This document shows, one piece after another, positions 16,979 through 25,602 of a stretch of 42,384 nucleotides of DNA. This DNA comes from ZC4RG36 sp964652205 (lineage in GTDB: Bacteria > Chloroflexota > Anaerolineae > Aggregatilineales > Phototrophicaceae). Location: positions 1 through 42,384 of the forward strand of contig CAZZAO010000036.1 in the NCBI GenBank assembly GCA_964652205.1, given 5' to 3'. A program made the position numbers and the translations under genes. The notes beneath the pieces are model-generated. The model was not told where the DNA came from. It did no database searches and was given only the letters and a program-made list of their open reading frames with translations. The stretch's first letter is position 1. Every line of letters begins with the position of its first letter.

Positions 16979-16994
16979 GTTACACTATTGTAAC
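16979..16994 (-). promoter_or_regulatory. Dyad GTTACA-N4-TGTAAC with -10-like TACAAT
   Basis: A perfect 6 bp inverted repeat contains TACAAT on the minus strand (16992-16987), 35 bases before the ATG at 16951. It could be a promoter with an overlapping operator. The plus strand also reads TACACT here. Confidence 0.4.
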
Positions 16995-17137
16995 GCGCAT
17001 CGTGCCATCGCTGTTCCCCCTGTTTTTGCTTGATCGCCCGATTTTGTCTGGAATTTTACAACTGCGCCGTGATGCTGGTGACCAGGATGGGTATGATGTC
17101 AGGGCTGGCAGGGCGCGCCCCGGCCTGTCGGCGCTGC

Positions 17138-17163
17138 GTTCGATGGGCGTCAGGCCATCGAAC
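17138..17163 (+). promoter_or_regulatory. 9 bp hairpin in the leader of the hydratase gene
   Basis: GTTCGATGG and CCATCGAAC pair perfectly around an 8-base loop, 42 bases before the start codon at 17206. A 10-base palindrome GGGCGCGCCC lies at 17111-17120. A -10-like TATGAT (17092-17097) upstream would put both in the mRNA leader. Purpose unknown. Confidence 0.4.
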
Positions 17164-17205
17164 TTACCTCAAAACCGCGAATAAGATGAAAGCTGAGGGA
17201 CGACT

Positions 17206-18027
17206 TTGACACAGGAATTTGATCTCAAAGAGGTGGCGCGGCAGATGAAGGCGGCGCAGGATCAGGCGCGGCAGCTTCCGCTGTGGACGTCGCAGTGGAG
17301 CAGTTTCGACACCGCCGCAGGCTATGATGTGCTGCATCTGATCCATCAGGCGCGAATGGCTGAAGGCGCTCTGCCGGTCGGTCGAAAAATCGGTTTCACC
17401 AACGACGCCGTGCGCGCGCAGTTTGGCGCGAGTGAGTCGATGTGGGCCTACGTCTATGACACAACGCTGCTTGATCTGTCCACCGGCAGCGGCCAGTTTT
17501 CGCTCGGTCGGCTGGTTGATCCGAAGATCGAGCCGGAAATCGTCATCCATTTTCGTTCTGCGCCGCCCGTGACGGATGATCTGACGGCGATTCTGGCCTG
17601 CGTGGACTGGATCGCGCACAGCTTTGAGATTGTGCAGGCGCATTTTCCCGATTCGACGTTTCGGTTTCCCGACACCATCGCCGATTCGGGGCTGCACGGC
17701 GCGCTGCTGCTCGGTGAGCGCCACGACGTCCGGGAACTGGGCGCGGACGCGATCACGGCGCTCGGAAACCTGACCGTCAGGTTGTTGTGTAACGGGGAAG
17801 AACGCGCGGCGGGCAAAGGCGCAAACGTGCTTGGCAACCCGCTGGCCGCGATTGCTCATCTGCTCGCTGTCACCGCGCGACAGGGGGAGCGCGCGCGCCT
17901 TCAGGCGGGCGAGATGGTGACGACCGGCAGCCTGACTGCTGCGCTGCCGATTCATGCGGGGCAAATCTGGACGACGGAACTGAGCGGGATTCCGCTGCCC
18001 GGTCTGCGGGTGCAGTTCGTCGAATGA
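17206..18027 (+). CDS. 2-keto-4-pentenoate hydratase family protein (MhpD-like)
   Basis: The 273-residue product fits the MhpD/HpcG branch of the FAH superfamily, which hydrates 2-oxo-dienoates in aromatic breakdown or decarboxylates related acids. Visible marks are GRKIGFTN, the metal-binding glutamates of KIEPEIVIHF and HSFEIVQAHF, DSGLHGALLLG and the closing GDMVTTGSLT-like segment GEMVTTGSLTAALP. It starts with TTG, with GAGGGA about seven bases upstream. No other aromatic-degradation gene is nearby, so the substrate is uncertain. Confidence 0.85.
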   Translation: MTQEFDLKEVARQMKAAQDQARQLPLWTSQWSSFDTAAGYDVLHLIHQARMAEGALPVGRKIGFTNDAVRAQFGASESMWAYVYDTTLLDLSTGSGQFSLGRLVDPKIEPEIVIHFRSAPPVTDDLTAILACVDWIAHSFEIVQAHFPDSTFRFPDTIADSGLHGALLLGERHDVRELGADAITALGNLTVRLLCNGEERAAGKGANVLGNPLAAIAHLLAVTARQGERARLQAGEMVTTGSLTAALPIHAGQIWTTELSGIPLPGLRVQFVE

Positions 18028-18154
18028 GCCGGAGCGCCGTGGTGATCCTCTGAGCGATCTGCTGGAATAAGGGCGGCTTTTGTCCGCATTCGCCTTTACA
18101 CTGAGATTAACATCCGTGCTGGATAGCCGTTTTGAGCGAAGGCTCTCGGTTCAC

Positions 18155-18174
18155 GGGCGCGAACCATCGCGCCC
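18155..18174. repeat. Lone family B hairpin
   Basis: GGGCGCGA, loop ACCA, TCGCGCCC, followed by CTGTAGAAGCC. This copy has no family A partner beside it. Confidence 0.8.
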
Positions 18175-18257
18175 CTGTAGAAGCCAGAGTGTTCACACGA
18201 TTATCTTTCCCATCACGGGCGTGAATTCAGGGATTCAGCCGATCAAAAGGACAGACG

Positions 18258-18629
18258 ATGTTTCAGGGCTTACGCACGGTCATTTACGGCACGACTGATC
18301 TGGATGCGGCGAAAGCGTGGTACAGCAAGGTTGTCGCTGCTGCGCCCTATTTCGACGAGCCGTTTTACGTCGGTTTCAACGTCGGCGGCTACGAGCTGGG
18401 GCTTGACCCGAACGCGGCGGCAGGCCGTAGTCAGGCAGTTGGGCCGGTGGCATACTGGGGCGTGGCGAACGCCGACAGCGCCTTTGCCAGTCTGGTCGGC
18501 ATGGGCGCAGCAGCGATCAGCGCGGTAGCTGATGTCGGCGACGGCATCCGCGTGGCAACCCTGTCCGATCCGTTCGGCAATGTCTTCGGCATCATCGAAA
18601 ATCCGCACTTCAAGCTGCCGACGGAGTAA
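18258..18629 (+). CDS. VOC (glyoxalase/bleomycin-resistance fold) family protein
   Basis: The 123-residue product has the two-module VOC fold: TVIYGTTDLDAAKAWYSKVV at the start, GFNVGGYELGLDP, VAYWGVANADSAFASLVGMGA at the module repeat and TLSDPFGNVFGIIENP at the end. Members bind metals and act as lyases, dioxygenases or resistance proteins, and the substrate cannot be told here. AAAGGA lies eight bases before the ATG. It follows the hydratase by 230 bases and converges on the transglutaminase-like gene. Confidence 0.87.
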   Translation: MFQGLRTVIYGTTDLDAAKAWYSKVVAAAPYFDEPFYVGFNVGGYELGLDPNAAAGRSQAVGPVAYWGVANADSAFASLVGMGAAAISAVADVGDGIRVATLSDPFGNVFGIIENPHFKLPTE

Positions 18630-18638
18630 CGGGGCGAC

Positions 18639-19610
18639 TTACTGCTGCTGCTGTTCCTGATCGCGCTGGAGATCGTCGTCCAGATTGAGCGCGCGATCTT
18701 CGCCGGTCGTGACCTGCGCGGTCGGCAGGCTGATGTCTGACGGCTGATCCATCGTCGTGACGTTGACGGCGACCGTCAGATCGGTGTCTGCGCCGCCGCG
18801 AAAGATGCCGCGTGTCGGCGGGACGTCGTGGTAGTCGCGGCCTGTGGCGACGCGGATATGGCGCTCGGCGGCGATCAGGTTGTTAGTCGGGTCGAAACCG
18901 ACCCAGCCGACGTCAGGCAGCAGCGCCTCGACCCAGGCGTGAGTTGCATCCTGCGCGGAGCGGTCGGCGCGCCCACTGCCGCTGCGCTGGTGGAACAGGT
19001 AGCCGCTGACGTAGCGACAGGGAATCCCTAGCTGCCGCACCAGCGCCAGCATAATGTGAGCGTAGTCCTGGCAGACTCCGGCGCGGCTTTCGAGCGCCTC
19101 GTCGATGGACGAATCGACGGTCGTGCTTTGCGGCTTGTAGCTCAGGGTGCGATAGAGGACGGTATTGACCTCGCGCAGCAGGCTGAGCGGGTCGTCACGC
19201 CGTTCGACCTTGAGATCGGCGGCCAGCGCCAGCAGCTTCGTCGTCGGCTGAGCGAAGTGACTCGGCATTAGCATGTCCCAGTAGTCGCTGTCATCGACGC
19301 GCTGATCGAGGCGCTCCCATGCCCCGGCGTCGAGCGCGTCGGGAAGCGGCTCGAACGAGCGCATTTCGACCTGCGCTTCGGCGGTGATGACCATGCGCGC
19401 GTGCTGCGCCGGGATGTCGAAGCTGTGAACGGTGTTGCCCTGATAGTCACGAAACGACGACACGCGCGCTTTTGGCGTCACGCTCAGTTTGAAGTCAAGG
19501 CAGCGCTGCGGCCCCTCGGTCCGGGGCTGCATCCGCGCTTCCATCACACTCTCGCTGATCGGCGTGCTGTAGCGAAAGCGAGTCAGATGTCGAATAGTGT
19601 AGAACGTCAA
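18639..19610 (-). CDS. Transglutaminase-like cysteine protease-fold protein
   Basis: The product has the bacterial transglutaminase N-terminal domain (TIRHLTRFRYSTPISESVMEARMQP) followed by a transglutaminase-like core with the triad Cys in RAGVCQDYAH, His in DATHAWVEA and Asp in GFDPTNN. It ends in an acidic, Gln-rich tail. It is third after ATP-grasp and alpha-E genes, a conserved trio proposed from genome comparison to make and cut peptide or amide bonds. The frame reaches TTG 19643, but a TTG at 19610 has GGGAG eight bases upstream and gives MTFYTIRH, the usual start of the family. A repeat separates it from the alpha-E gene. Confidence 0.88.
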   Translation of the reverse strand: MTFYTIRHLTRFRYSTPISESVMEARMQPRTEGPQRCLDFKLSVTPKARVSSFRDYQGNTVHSFDIPAQHARMVITAEAQVEMRSFEPLPDALDAGAWERLDQRVDDSDYWDMLMPSHFAQPTTKLLALAADLKVERRDDPLSLLREVNTVLYRTLSYKPQSTTVDSSIDEALESRAGVCQDYAHIMLALVRQLGIPCRYVSGYLFHQRSGSGRADRSAQDATHAWVEALLPDVGWVGFDPTNNLIAAERHIRVATGRDYHDVPPTRGIFRGGADTDLTVAVNVTTMDQPSDISLPTAQVTTGEDRALNLDDDLQRDQEQQQQ

Positions 19611-19727
19611 AGGGCCGACTCCCGACTGTGACTTCTCGTTCAATCAGACTGTAGACGGTCGCGCTGTCCGGCGCAAGCGCCAGAGTAGAGCCTGGCGGGC
19701 CAGCCATGCTCGTGGTCGGCTGCGCCT

Positions 19728-19772
19728 GATCTTTCCCCCCTCTCCCACCGGGAGAGGGGTCGGGGGTGAGGG
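19728..19772. repeat. Family A hairpin inside the ATP-grasp operon (alpha-E / transglutaminase gap)
   Basis: CCCCTCTCCC, ACC, GGGAGAGGGG with flank CGGGGGTGAGGG, 20 bases after the alpha-E stop. Confidence 0.85.
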
Positions 19773-19792
19773 CGATTGGCGTGAGGGCTGTC

Positions 19793-20755
19793 TCACGGCG
19801 CAAGCTCATGCTCGACCGAGTAGCTGATGTAGGTGCTGTAAATCGCCGTGTGAATTTGCCCGCACAGCGACTCGACCTGCTGAATGGTCGCGTGCAGCGA
19901 GTCGTCGATGATCTCGTCCATCTGCGCGAATTCGAGCAGCGCGCGCAGGCGACCGGCCAGCTTGCCGATGCGCCCGGCCCGGCGTGTCTCGGTCATCGAG
20001 GCCAACTCGTACAGATGGGACTGCATTCGCGTGGCTGAAAAAGCGACCGAATGAGGAAAATCGCTGTTGAGCAGCAGAAACTCGGCGATCCAGTCTGCGC
20101 GCAGCTCCGCGCCGTAAACCTTGCAGTAGGCTTCAAAGGCGGTCAGCGACTTGAGCAGGCCGACCCATTCGAGATATTCGTTGGCGTTTTCAGCCGGCCC
20201 GATGCCCTGATAGACCTCGGCATAGTGGGCGTCGAGCAGCGAGGCCACGCTGGTCGCCCGTTCCATCAAGCGGCCAAGCTGGATGAAGCGCCAGCCTTCC
20301 CCCTGCGTCATCGTCGAGTCCGTGATGCCCTGAAACAGATGCGAGCCTTCCTTGATCGATTCGTAGAACTCGTGCGAGCGCCCGCTCCAGATGTCGGCGG
20401 GGCGCGTCGCGCGAAGCCGCAGATAAAGGCCGTTGACCTGCGACCACATCTCGGTTGAAATCTGCTCGCGGACGTGCCGGGCATTTTCGCGCGCCAGCGT
20501 CACGCATGAGGTGATTGAGTTCGGGTTATCGCTGTCGAAGGTCAGCAGCGTGGTCACATTGGCGGCGTCAATCGGCGCGTCGCTGGCCGGGACATGGAGC
20601 GCCCGCAGCAGACGCCGCCAGCGTCGATCCGAGGTTTCGGGGGCCTGTTCCAGCATCAGGTTCAGGCTGACGTCGATCAGCCGCGCGGTGTGTTCGGCGC
20701 GCTCCAGATAGCGGCTCATCCAGTACAGGTTGTCGGCGACGTGCGAAAGCAGCAT
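19793..20755 (-). CDS. Alpha-E domain protein
   Basis: The 320-residue, almost fully helical protein starts MLLSHVADNLYWMSRYLERAEHTARLIDV in pieces typical of the alpha-E family (conserved N-L-Y-W-x-x-R-Y-x-E-R-A-E). Function is unproven; it always travels with circularly permuted ATP-grasp and transglutaminase-like proteins and probably supports the ligase. AGGAG lies seven bases before the ATG. It is second in the three-gene minus-strand set. Confidence 0.9.
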   Translation of the reverse strand: MLLSHVADNLYWMSRYLERAEHTARLIDVSLNLMLEQAPETSDRRWRRLLRALHVPASDAPIDAANVTTLLTFDSDNPNSITSCVTLARENARHVREQISTEMWSQVNGLYLRLRATRPADIWSGRSHEFYESIKEGSHLFQGITDSTMTQGEGWRFIQLGRLMERATSVASLLDAHYAEVYQGIGPAENANEYLEWVGLLKSLTAFEAYCKVYGAELRADWIAEFLLLNSDFPHSVAFSATRMQSHLYELASMTETRRAGRIGKLAGRLRALLEFAQMDEIIDDSLHATIQQVESLCGQIHTAIYSTYISYSVEHELAP

Positions 20756-20857
20756 GGCGTACTCCTGATGCCTGACCGGTGTAGCGCGCCGGGACGAATC
20801 TCAGGGGAAGCGATTGATCGCGCCAGTTGGCGGCCTGTCCACAGGGGCCGAGATACG

Positions 20858-20930
20858 ACCTCACCCCCTCTGCCCCTCTCCGCAGGCAGCGAGGGGGACG
20901 GAGCGAGCCGCGCGTTCTTTGCTCGGTCAG
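20858..20930. repeat. Palindromic repeat inside the ATP-grasp operon (ATP-grasp / alpha-E gap)
   Basis: GACCTCACCCC, CCCCTCTCC, loop GCAGGCAG and GAGGGGG resemble the element at 9044-9100. A degraded family C-like stretch (GAGCGAGCC, TTGCTCGGTCAGG) follows. Confidence 0.75.
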
Positions 20931-20956
20931 GGGAGCGGCTGAATGAATGAGCGGCG

Positions 20957-22432
20957 TCAATCGTTCAGCACCCAGGTATCTTTACTGCCGCCGCCCTGTG
21001 ACGAGTTGACGACCAGCGAGCCGCGTTGAAGCGCGACGCGGGTCAGGCCGCCGGGGACAATGTGGACACGCTCGCCGTTGAGGATGTAAGGGCGCAGGTC
21101 GATGTGGCGCGACTCGATCTGGCGGTCGACGAAGCATGGCGCGCGTGACAGCGCCAGCGTCGGCTGGGCGATATAGTTGCGCGGCTCGGCCTCGATCCGA
21201 AGCGCGAAGGCTTCACGCTGCTCTCGCGTGCTGTGCGGGCCGATCAACATGCCGTAACCGCCCGATTCGCCAACCGACTTGACCACCAGTTTGTCGAGAT
21301 TCGCCAGCGCGTAACGGCGCTGAAGCTCATCCTGCATCAGGTAGGTTTCGACGTTCGGCAGAATAGCATCCTCGCCCAGATAATATTTGATAATCTTCGG
21401 CACGTAAGCGTAAATCGCCTTGTCGTCGGCGATGCCGGTTCCGATAGCGTTGGCGAGGGCGACGTTGCCAGCGCGATAGGCGTTGAACAGGCCAGCGACG
21501 CCGAGCGCTGAATCGGAGCGGAAAGCCAGCGGGTCGAGGAAATCGTCGTCCACGCGGCGGTAGATGACATCGACCCGCTTCAGGCCGGACGTCGTCCTCA
21601 TGTAGACGAGATTATCGTGAACCAGCAGGTCGCGTCCCTCGACGAGTTGAATCCCCATCTGCCGCGCGAGGAACGTATGCTCGAAATAGGCCGAGTTGTA
21701 GACGCCGGGAGTCAGCAGGACGATCTTGGCGTCCTCGCGGCCTGCCGGGGCCAGCGCGCGCAGCGTTGCCAGCAGCGCCTGTCCGTAATGGTCGATAGGC
21801 CGGACGCCATAATTGGCGAACATCCGCGGAAAAACGCGCTTCATGACCGCGCGATTCGCCAGCATATAGGAGACGCCGCTCGGCACGCGCAGGTTGTCTT
21901 CCAGCACGGCGAACCCGCCATCAGGCAGGCGGATCAGGTCGGTGCCGACCACTGAAACGTAAATATCGCGCGGGACTTTGACGCCGCGCATCTGGCGGCG
22001 GAAGTGCTTGCAGGTGTAGACCAGCTCGCGCGGGACGACGCCCTGATTGAGAATTTTGCCGTCGTGGTACAGGTCTTTGAGGAACAGATTGAGGGCCGTG
22101 ATGCGCTGCGTCAGGCCGCGCTCGATAACCGACCATTCCTGCCCGGTGATGATCCGTGGCAGCAGGTCGTAAGGGAAAATCTTCTCCGTCCCGGCGTCGT
22201 GGCCGTAGACGGTGAAGGTGATCCCCTGATTGAGGAAGGAGAGGTCGGCGGCCTGCTGCAATTCGCGCAGCGCTTCCGGCGTCAGCTCCAGCAGCAGGCG
22301 GAACAGCGGCTCGTAAGAGTTGCGTGGCTGGAAACTCCTGGCGAACATCTCGTCGTAGGCGTCGTCGAGCAGATAGCGCGCGAACAAGGCCCAGGAATCG
22401 CCACGAGCAGATGAGGAGTCGGGGATGCTCAT
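20957..22432 (-). CDS. Circularly permuted ATP-grasp type 2 protein
   Basis: The 491-residue product fits the circularly permuted ATP-grasp type 2 family: RNSYEPLFRLLLELTPEAL, QGITFTVYGHDAGTEKIFPYDLLPRII, VYTCKHFRRQMRGV, the metal and ATP residues in VLEDNLRVPSGVSYML and NAIGTGIADDKAIYAYVPKII, LVVKSVGESGGYGMLIG, and a C-terminal RPYILNGERVHIVPGGLTRVAL. ATP-grasp enzymes join a carboxylate to an amine through acyl phosphate, so a peptide or amide ligase is expected. The frame starts with TTG at 22483, but the ATG at 22432 has AGGTGG close upstream. It is first gene of the set with alpha-E and transglutaminase-like genes. Confidence 0.92.
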   Translation of the reverse strand: MSIPDSSSARGDSWALFARYLLDDAYDEMFARSFQPRNSYEPLFRLLLELTPEALRELQQAADLSFLNQGITFTVYGHDAGTEKIFPYDLLPRIITGQEWSVIERGLTQRITALNLFLKDLYHDGKILNQGVVPRELVYTCKHFRRQMRGVKVPRDIYVSVVGTDLIRLPDGGFAVLEDNLRVPSGVSYMLANRAVMKRVFPRMFANYGVRPIDHYGQALLATLRALAPAGREDAKIVLLTPGVYNSAYFEHTFLARQMGIQLVEGRDLLVHDNLVYMRTTSGLKRVDVIYRRVDDDFLDPLAFRSDSALGVAGLFNAYRAGNVALANAIGTGIADDKAIYAYVPKIIKYYLGEDAILPNVETYLMQDELQRRYALANLDKLVVKSVGESGGYGMLIGPHSTREQREAFALRIEAEPRNYIAQPTLALSRAPCFVDRQIESRHIDLRPYILNGERVHIVPGGLTRVALQRGSLVVNSSQGGGSKDTWVLND

Positions 22433-22456
22433 AAAACCACCTGTAAAAAGGGACTG

Positions 22457-22552
22457 AGGACTGAGCGATGAAGACTGAGTCAAAAATAAAAGGCACTGGG
22501 GCCTTCTTTGCCCTCAATCCACCGTTCTCATCGCTCAGTCCTGTCTTTTCTA
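22457..22552 (-). promoter_or_regulatory. Nested hairpin leader of the ATP-grasp operon, candidate attenuator
   Basis: A perfect 15 bp inverted repeat (22457-22471 with 22538-22552) encloses 66 bases. Inside, on the operon's strand, AAGGC-CCCAGT-GCCTT (22505-22490) is followed by TTATTTTTG, as in an intrinsic terminator. The heptamer CTCAGTC occurs three times in 22451-22480. No minus-strand gene lies just upstream, so a terminator here would act on the operon's own leader. Confidence 0.5.
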
Positions 22553-22667
22553 TCTTACTAAAAATTACGCATTCCCGTTAGAGGCCAGACGATGATGGCG
22601 AACGTTACAGTTTTGTGCTTCCTGCTCCCCGACCTGTAATTCTGTGATATAAACGGAGAGGCACTCC

Positions 22668-23894
22668 TTGTCATTTTACAGGCTCATTATGCGTATCCAG
22701 CGGCAGCGTTCCCGGCTCAGTTTCCGCAGCAGGCGGCGACGTAATGGCTGCTTGCCTTCTGTCATCCTGCTTGGCGTGCTGGTCGGGGCCGGGGCGCTGT
22801 CGTGGAGCTGGATTCAGTCGCATCTGCTGACCGCTGCCGAGCCGATGAATATCAGCAGTGAAGATAGCTATCCTGCGGCGGTTCAGGCGTTCAATCAGGG
22901 GAATCTCGATAACGCCGTGGCGCTGGCGCGGCAGGCGCTGACCACGCAGCCCGACCGCCCCGACGCGATTGTGCTGCTGGCGCGGGCGCTCGTCTATCGC
23001 AGCTACAACGATTATAACCGCGCCATCGACCGGCAGTCGGCGCTTGAGCTGACCACGCGGGCGACGACGCGCTCGCCGAGCAACATGAGCCTGCTGTCCG
23101 CGCACGCTTTTGTCTTGCAGTCGGTCGGCAATTCGTCGGCTTCCTACGAGGCCGCCCAGCGTGTCCTGACCAAACAGCCCGATAACGCGCTGGCGCGGAC
23201 GGCGCTGGCGCTGGCTTATGGCGGCGCGGGCAGCTTCGAGTCGGCGCTGCGCGAAAGTCAGCGCGCCATTCAGGGCGACGGTTGGCAGCTCGATTCGCTG
23301 CGCGCGCTGGCGATCAGCTACAGCGATCTGGGCGATTACACCAGCGCGCTGCGCACGATTGCCCGCGCCATCGACCTGAATCCGCGGCTGACACCGCTTT
23401 ATTTCGAGCAGGCGCTCTATGCCTTACAGATCGGCGATGCCGACAGCGCGACTCACGCTTATTATCAGGTGCTGACCTTCGACCCGGAAAATGTCAAGGT
23501 GCGTCTGCGCCTGTGCGATCTTTCCAGCACGATGCGCGAGCGCGACTCGGCTATCGGCTACTGCACCGAAGTCATCGAGCGCGCCCCTGCCTGGGCGGAC
23601 GGCTGGTACGCGCTCGGCCACGAGTATTTTCTGCAAGGCAACTTCACCGCCGCGCGTGACGACCTGCACCGCTGCTCGACGCTTCAGGTGCTGCAGAACG
23701 TCCCGGTCAAGGATCGGCGCTTCGAGTGCTGGTATCTCCAGGGGCAGGCCGCCGAAATTCTCGGCGATTGTCCAAGCTTGCTGGCGACTTACAACGAGTT
23801 CCGCTCGATGGTGGCCGATACCGACGTCCAGCAGACCTGGACGTACCCGCCTGAAGGCCCGCCCGGCTGTGTCGCCACGGCGGCAGCGAACTAA
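22668..23894 (+). CDS. Membrane-anchored TPR-repeat protein
   Basis: The N terminus is strongly basic (RIQRQRSRLSFRSRRRR) and followed by one membrane segment (SVILLGVLVGAGALSW). The rest is outside the cell and made of tetratricopeptide-like helical pairs, e.g. AAVQAFNQGNLDNAVALARQ, ALARTALALAYGGAGSFESA, DSLRALAISYSDLGDYTSAL and GWYALGHEYFLQGNFTAARD. TPR domains bind protein partners; which ones is unknown. The TTG at 22668 has GGAGAGG seven bases upstream. A TATAAA at 22648-22653 would instead favour the ATG at 22689, giving a protein seven residues shorter. Cysteines in the last 100 residues may form disulfides. Confidence 0.82.
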   Translation: MSFYRLIMRIQRQRSRLSFRSRRRRNGCLPSVILLGVLVGAGALSWSWIQSHLLTAAEPMNISSEDSYPAAVQAFNQGNLDNAVALARQALTTQPDRPDAIVLLARALVYRSYNDYNRAIDRQSALELTTRATTRSPSNMSLLSAHAFVLQSVGNSSASYEAAQRVLTKQPDNALARTALALAYGGAGSFESALRESQRAIQGDGWQLDSLRALAISYSDLGDYTSALRTIARAIDLNPRLTPLYFEQALYALQIGDADSATHAYYQVLTFDPENVKVRLRLCDLSSTMRERDSAIGYCTEVIERAPAWADGWYALGHEYFLQGNFTAARDDLHRCSTLQVLQNVPVKDRRFECWYLQGQAAEILGDCPSLLATYNEFRSMVADTDVQQTWTYPPEGPPGCVATAAAN

Positions 23895-23915
23895 AAAGAG
23901 CGTTGGCGCTTTAGC
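23895..23915 (-). terminator. Weak candidate terminator for the MFS gene
   Basis: On the minus strand AGCG-CCAA-CGCT is followed by CTTTTT, just after the MFS stop. The stem has only 4 bp, so confidence is low. Confidence 0.3.
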
Positions 23916-23919
23916 ATCC

Positions 23920-25155
23920 CTATTCGACAGCGACCGCGCGGGCTGGCCGCTGACCGAGCGAGCGCCGATACAACAGCAGCGCCGGGGCGATCATCAGCCC
24001 GGCCAGCACCATCACGGCGCGGAGCGAAAAGACCGTCGCCACCAGCCCGATCAGCGGCCCTCCGATCATCTGGCCGAGGGCATCGGCCTGTCCGCGCATC
24101 GAAAAAACTGTCGCCCGGACACTCGACTCCAACTGCTGATTGATCCATGCCGCCATCAGCGGCTCGGCGGTGATTCGCATCATCATCACCGTCATGAAGG
24201 CTGCCGCGCCGAGCAGGAAACCGCTCGCCAGACCGAAAACCAGCATCGCCACCAGCATGATGAAGTGGATGACGATCAGCGCCTGAACGATGGCCTGATG
24301 CTGGCCGGTATCGACGCGGCGGCGGGTGATTTCGGTCACGATCAGGCTGAGAAGCTCGACGACGACATTCAGCGCGCCGAACCAGACAATCGGCTCGAAC
24401 GCGCCGAGATCGGGGAAGCGGATATTGGCGAGGAAGTGCGCCTGCCAGAGCCGGTCGAAGCCTTCGCTGTACGCGCCGAGAATCGCCGCGATGACCAGAA
24501 TGGTGATGAGCAGGCGGCTGGAGCGGACGACGCGCAGGCCGTCGCGCAGGGTCGCGTTCAGCGTGTGCCACGAACCGCGCTCCTCACGCGGCTTCGGCGT
24601 GAAACCATGTTCGGTCATGGTGACGAGCAGGAACGCCGCCAGCGCGATCAGCGCCGCGCCGCTGAGGATGATCGGCAGTTGCAGCCGACCGATTGCCAGC
24701 AGCGCGCCGCCCATCGTCCCGACGATAGCGCAGACCTGATTGACCTGTGTCGAGCGCAGAAAGGCGCGGTTGGCGGCCTGTTCGCCGATTTCGTCGCTGA
24801 TCCAGGCTTCCGCCGCGCCGCTGATGAAGGTATAGCCGATGCCCGTGATGAGCTGACACAGCAGGCTGATGGCATAGAGCGGGAACAGGCCCTCAAGCGC
24901 GAAGCCCGCGCCGAGCAGCAGCGTGCCGATGACGACCGACAGGCGGCGGCTGTGCGCGTCGGCGACGACTCCGGTCGGGATTTCAAAGATGAAAGCAGTC
25001 AGTTCCAGCACGGTGCCGAGGAACACCAGTTGAAACGGGTTGAGGCCGATGACCTGAATCCGGTAAATCGGCATGACGATCCAGATGGCGCTGAAGAACA
25101 GGGCGTTTGCGCCGCCCATGATGAGATAGACCAGACGGGGGCCGGGTTGAAACAC
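23920..25155 (-). CDS. MFS transporter
   Basis: The 411-residue protein is mostly hydrophobic, with about 12 membrane segments and a central charged loop (PKPREERGSWHTLNATLRDG). The loop after the second segment reads GVVADAHSRRLSVVIG, the conserved MFS motif A (G-x-x-A-D-x-x-x-R-R). The family moves small molecules with protons or by uniport. Substrate is unknown; sequence style recalls drug or metabolite exporters. It starts with GTG, with AAGGA about eight bases upstream. Confidence 0.9.
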   Translation of the reverse strand: MFQPGPRLVYLIMGGANALFFSAIWIVMPIYRIQVIGLNPFQLVFLGTVLELTAFIFEIPTGVVADAHSRRLSVVIGTLLLGAGFALEGLFPLYAISLLCQLITGIGYTFISGAAEAWISDEIGEQAANRAFLRSTQVNQVCAIVGTMGGALLAIGRLQLPIILSGAALIALAAFLLVTMTEHGFTPKPREERGSWHTLNATLRDGLRVVRSSRLLITILVIAAILGAYSEGFDRLWQAHFLANIRFPDLGAFEPIVWFGALNVVVELLSLIVTEITRRRVDTGQHQAIVQALIVIHFIMLVAMLVFGLASGFLLGAAAFMTVMMMRITAEPLMAAWINQQLESSVRATVFSMRGQADALGQMIGGPLIGLVATVFSLRAVMVLAGLMIAPALLLYRRSLGQRPARAVAVE

Positions 25156-25555
25156 GAAATTGATCCTTCGAGCAGGCGCGGCTTATCCGCGCGTCGCTGT
25201 CAACGCGAAGGCATCGTGTTCGTCTGTGATCCTGAACGGCAGACGGGAGCCGCAGTGGCGCGTGATGCCGCCTGTCCTGCGGGCGTCCGCGTGTCGATAA
25301 ATGCTTGTCGCGGGGACGAGAAGGCGTGTCCCGATGGAAACCGCCGCTTAACTCACAGGCCAAACACGAGCCATACGGGGACGATAGGAAGTCTCGAAGG
25401 AGTGGACTGCCATGTGATTATTCCTTAAGCGTTAGACCCATTGTGAAAAGAATACGAGAATTTGCCCGCCGAAGCAAGCGTGCCGAGCGCCGCGACTGGC
25501 GCGATCAACCCGACAGGCTTGATGATGGCAATGCTGGCGGAACAGGGCCGATGCC
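25156..25555. other. Long intergenic region with a degraded family B hairpin
   Basis: No convincing gene is seen in this stretch. At 25313-25332 GGGACG and TGTCCC can pair, followed by GATGGAAACCGCCG, the usual tail of family B. A short open stretch at 25443-25576 has no good start or family match. The downstream end holds a candidate promoter for the nucleoside hydrolase. Confidence 0.5.
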
Positions 25556-25564
25556 TGTTACAGT
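25556..25564 (+). promoter_or_regulatory. Candidate extended -10 for the nucleoside hydrolase gene
   Basis: TGT-TACAGT ends 38 bases before the ATG at 25603. No clear -35. Confidence 0.35.
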
Positions 25565-25602
25565 TCGCGGCCTGAGCGGCACACCGAATGAGACAGGCAG
25601 CC

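Noticed and set aside
23491..25428. 645-residue plus-strand open frame
   Set aside because: It overlaps the TPR gene in another frame and then runs antisense to the MFS transporter. The product is low-complexity Arg/Asp/Gln text without any domain.
25443..25576. Short open stretch before the nucleoside hydrolase gene
   Set aside because: No good start codon, no ribosome site and no recognisable family; at best a gene remnant.
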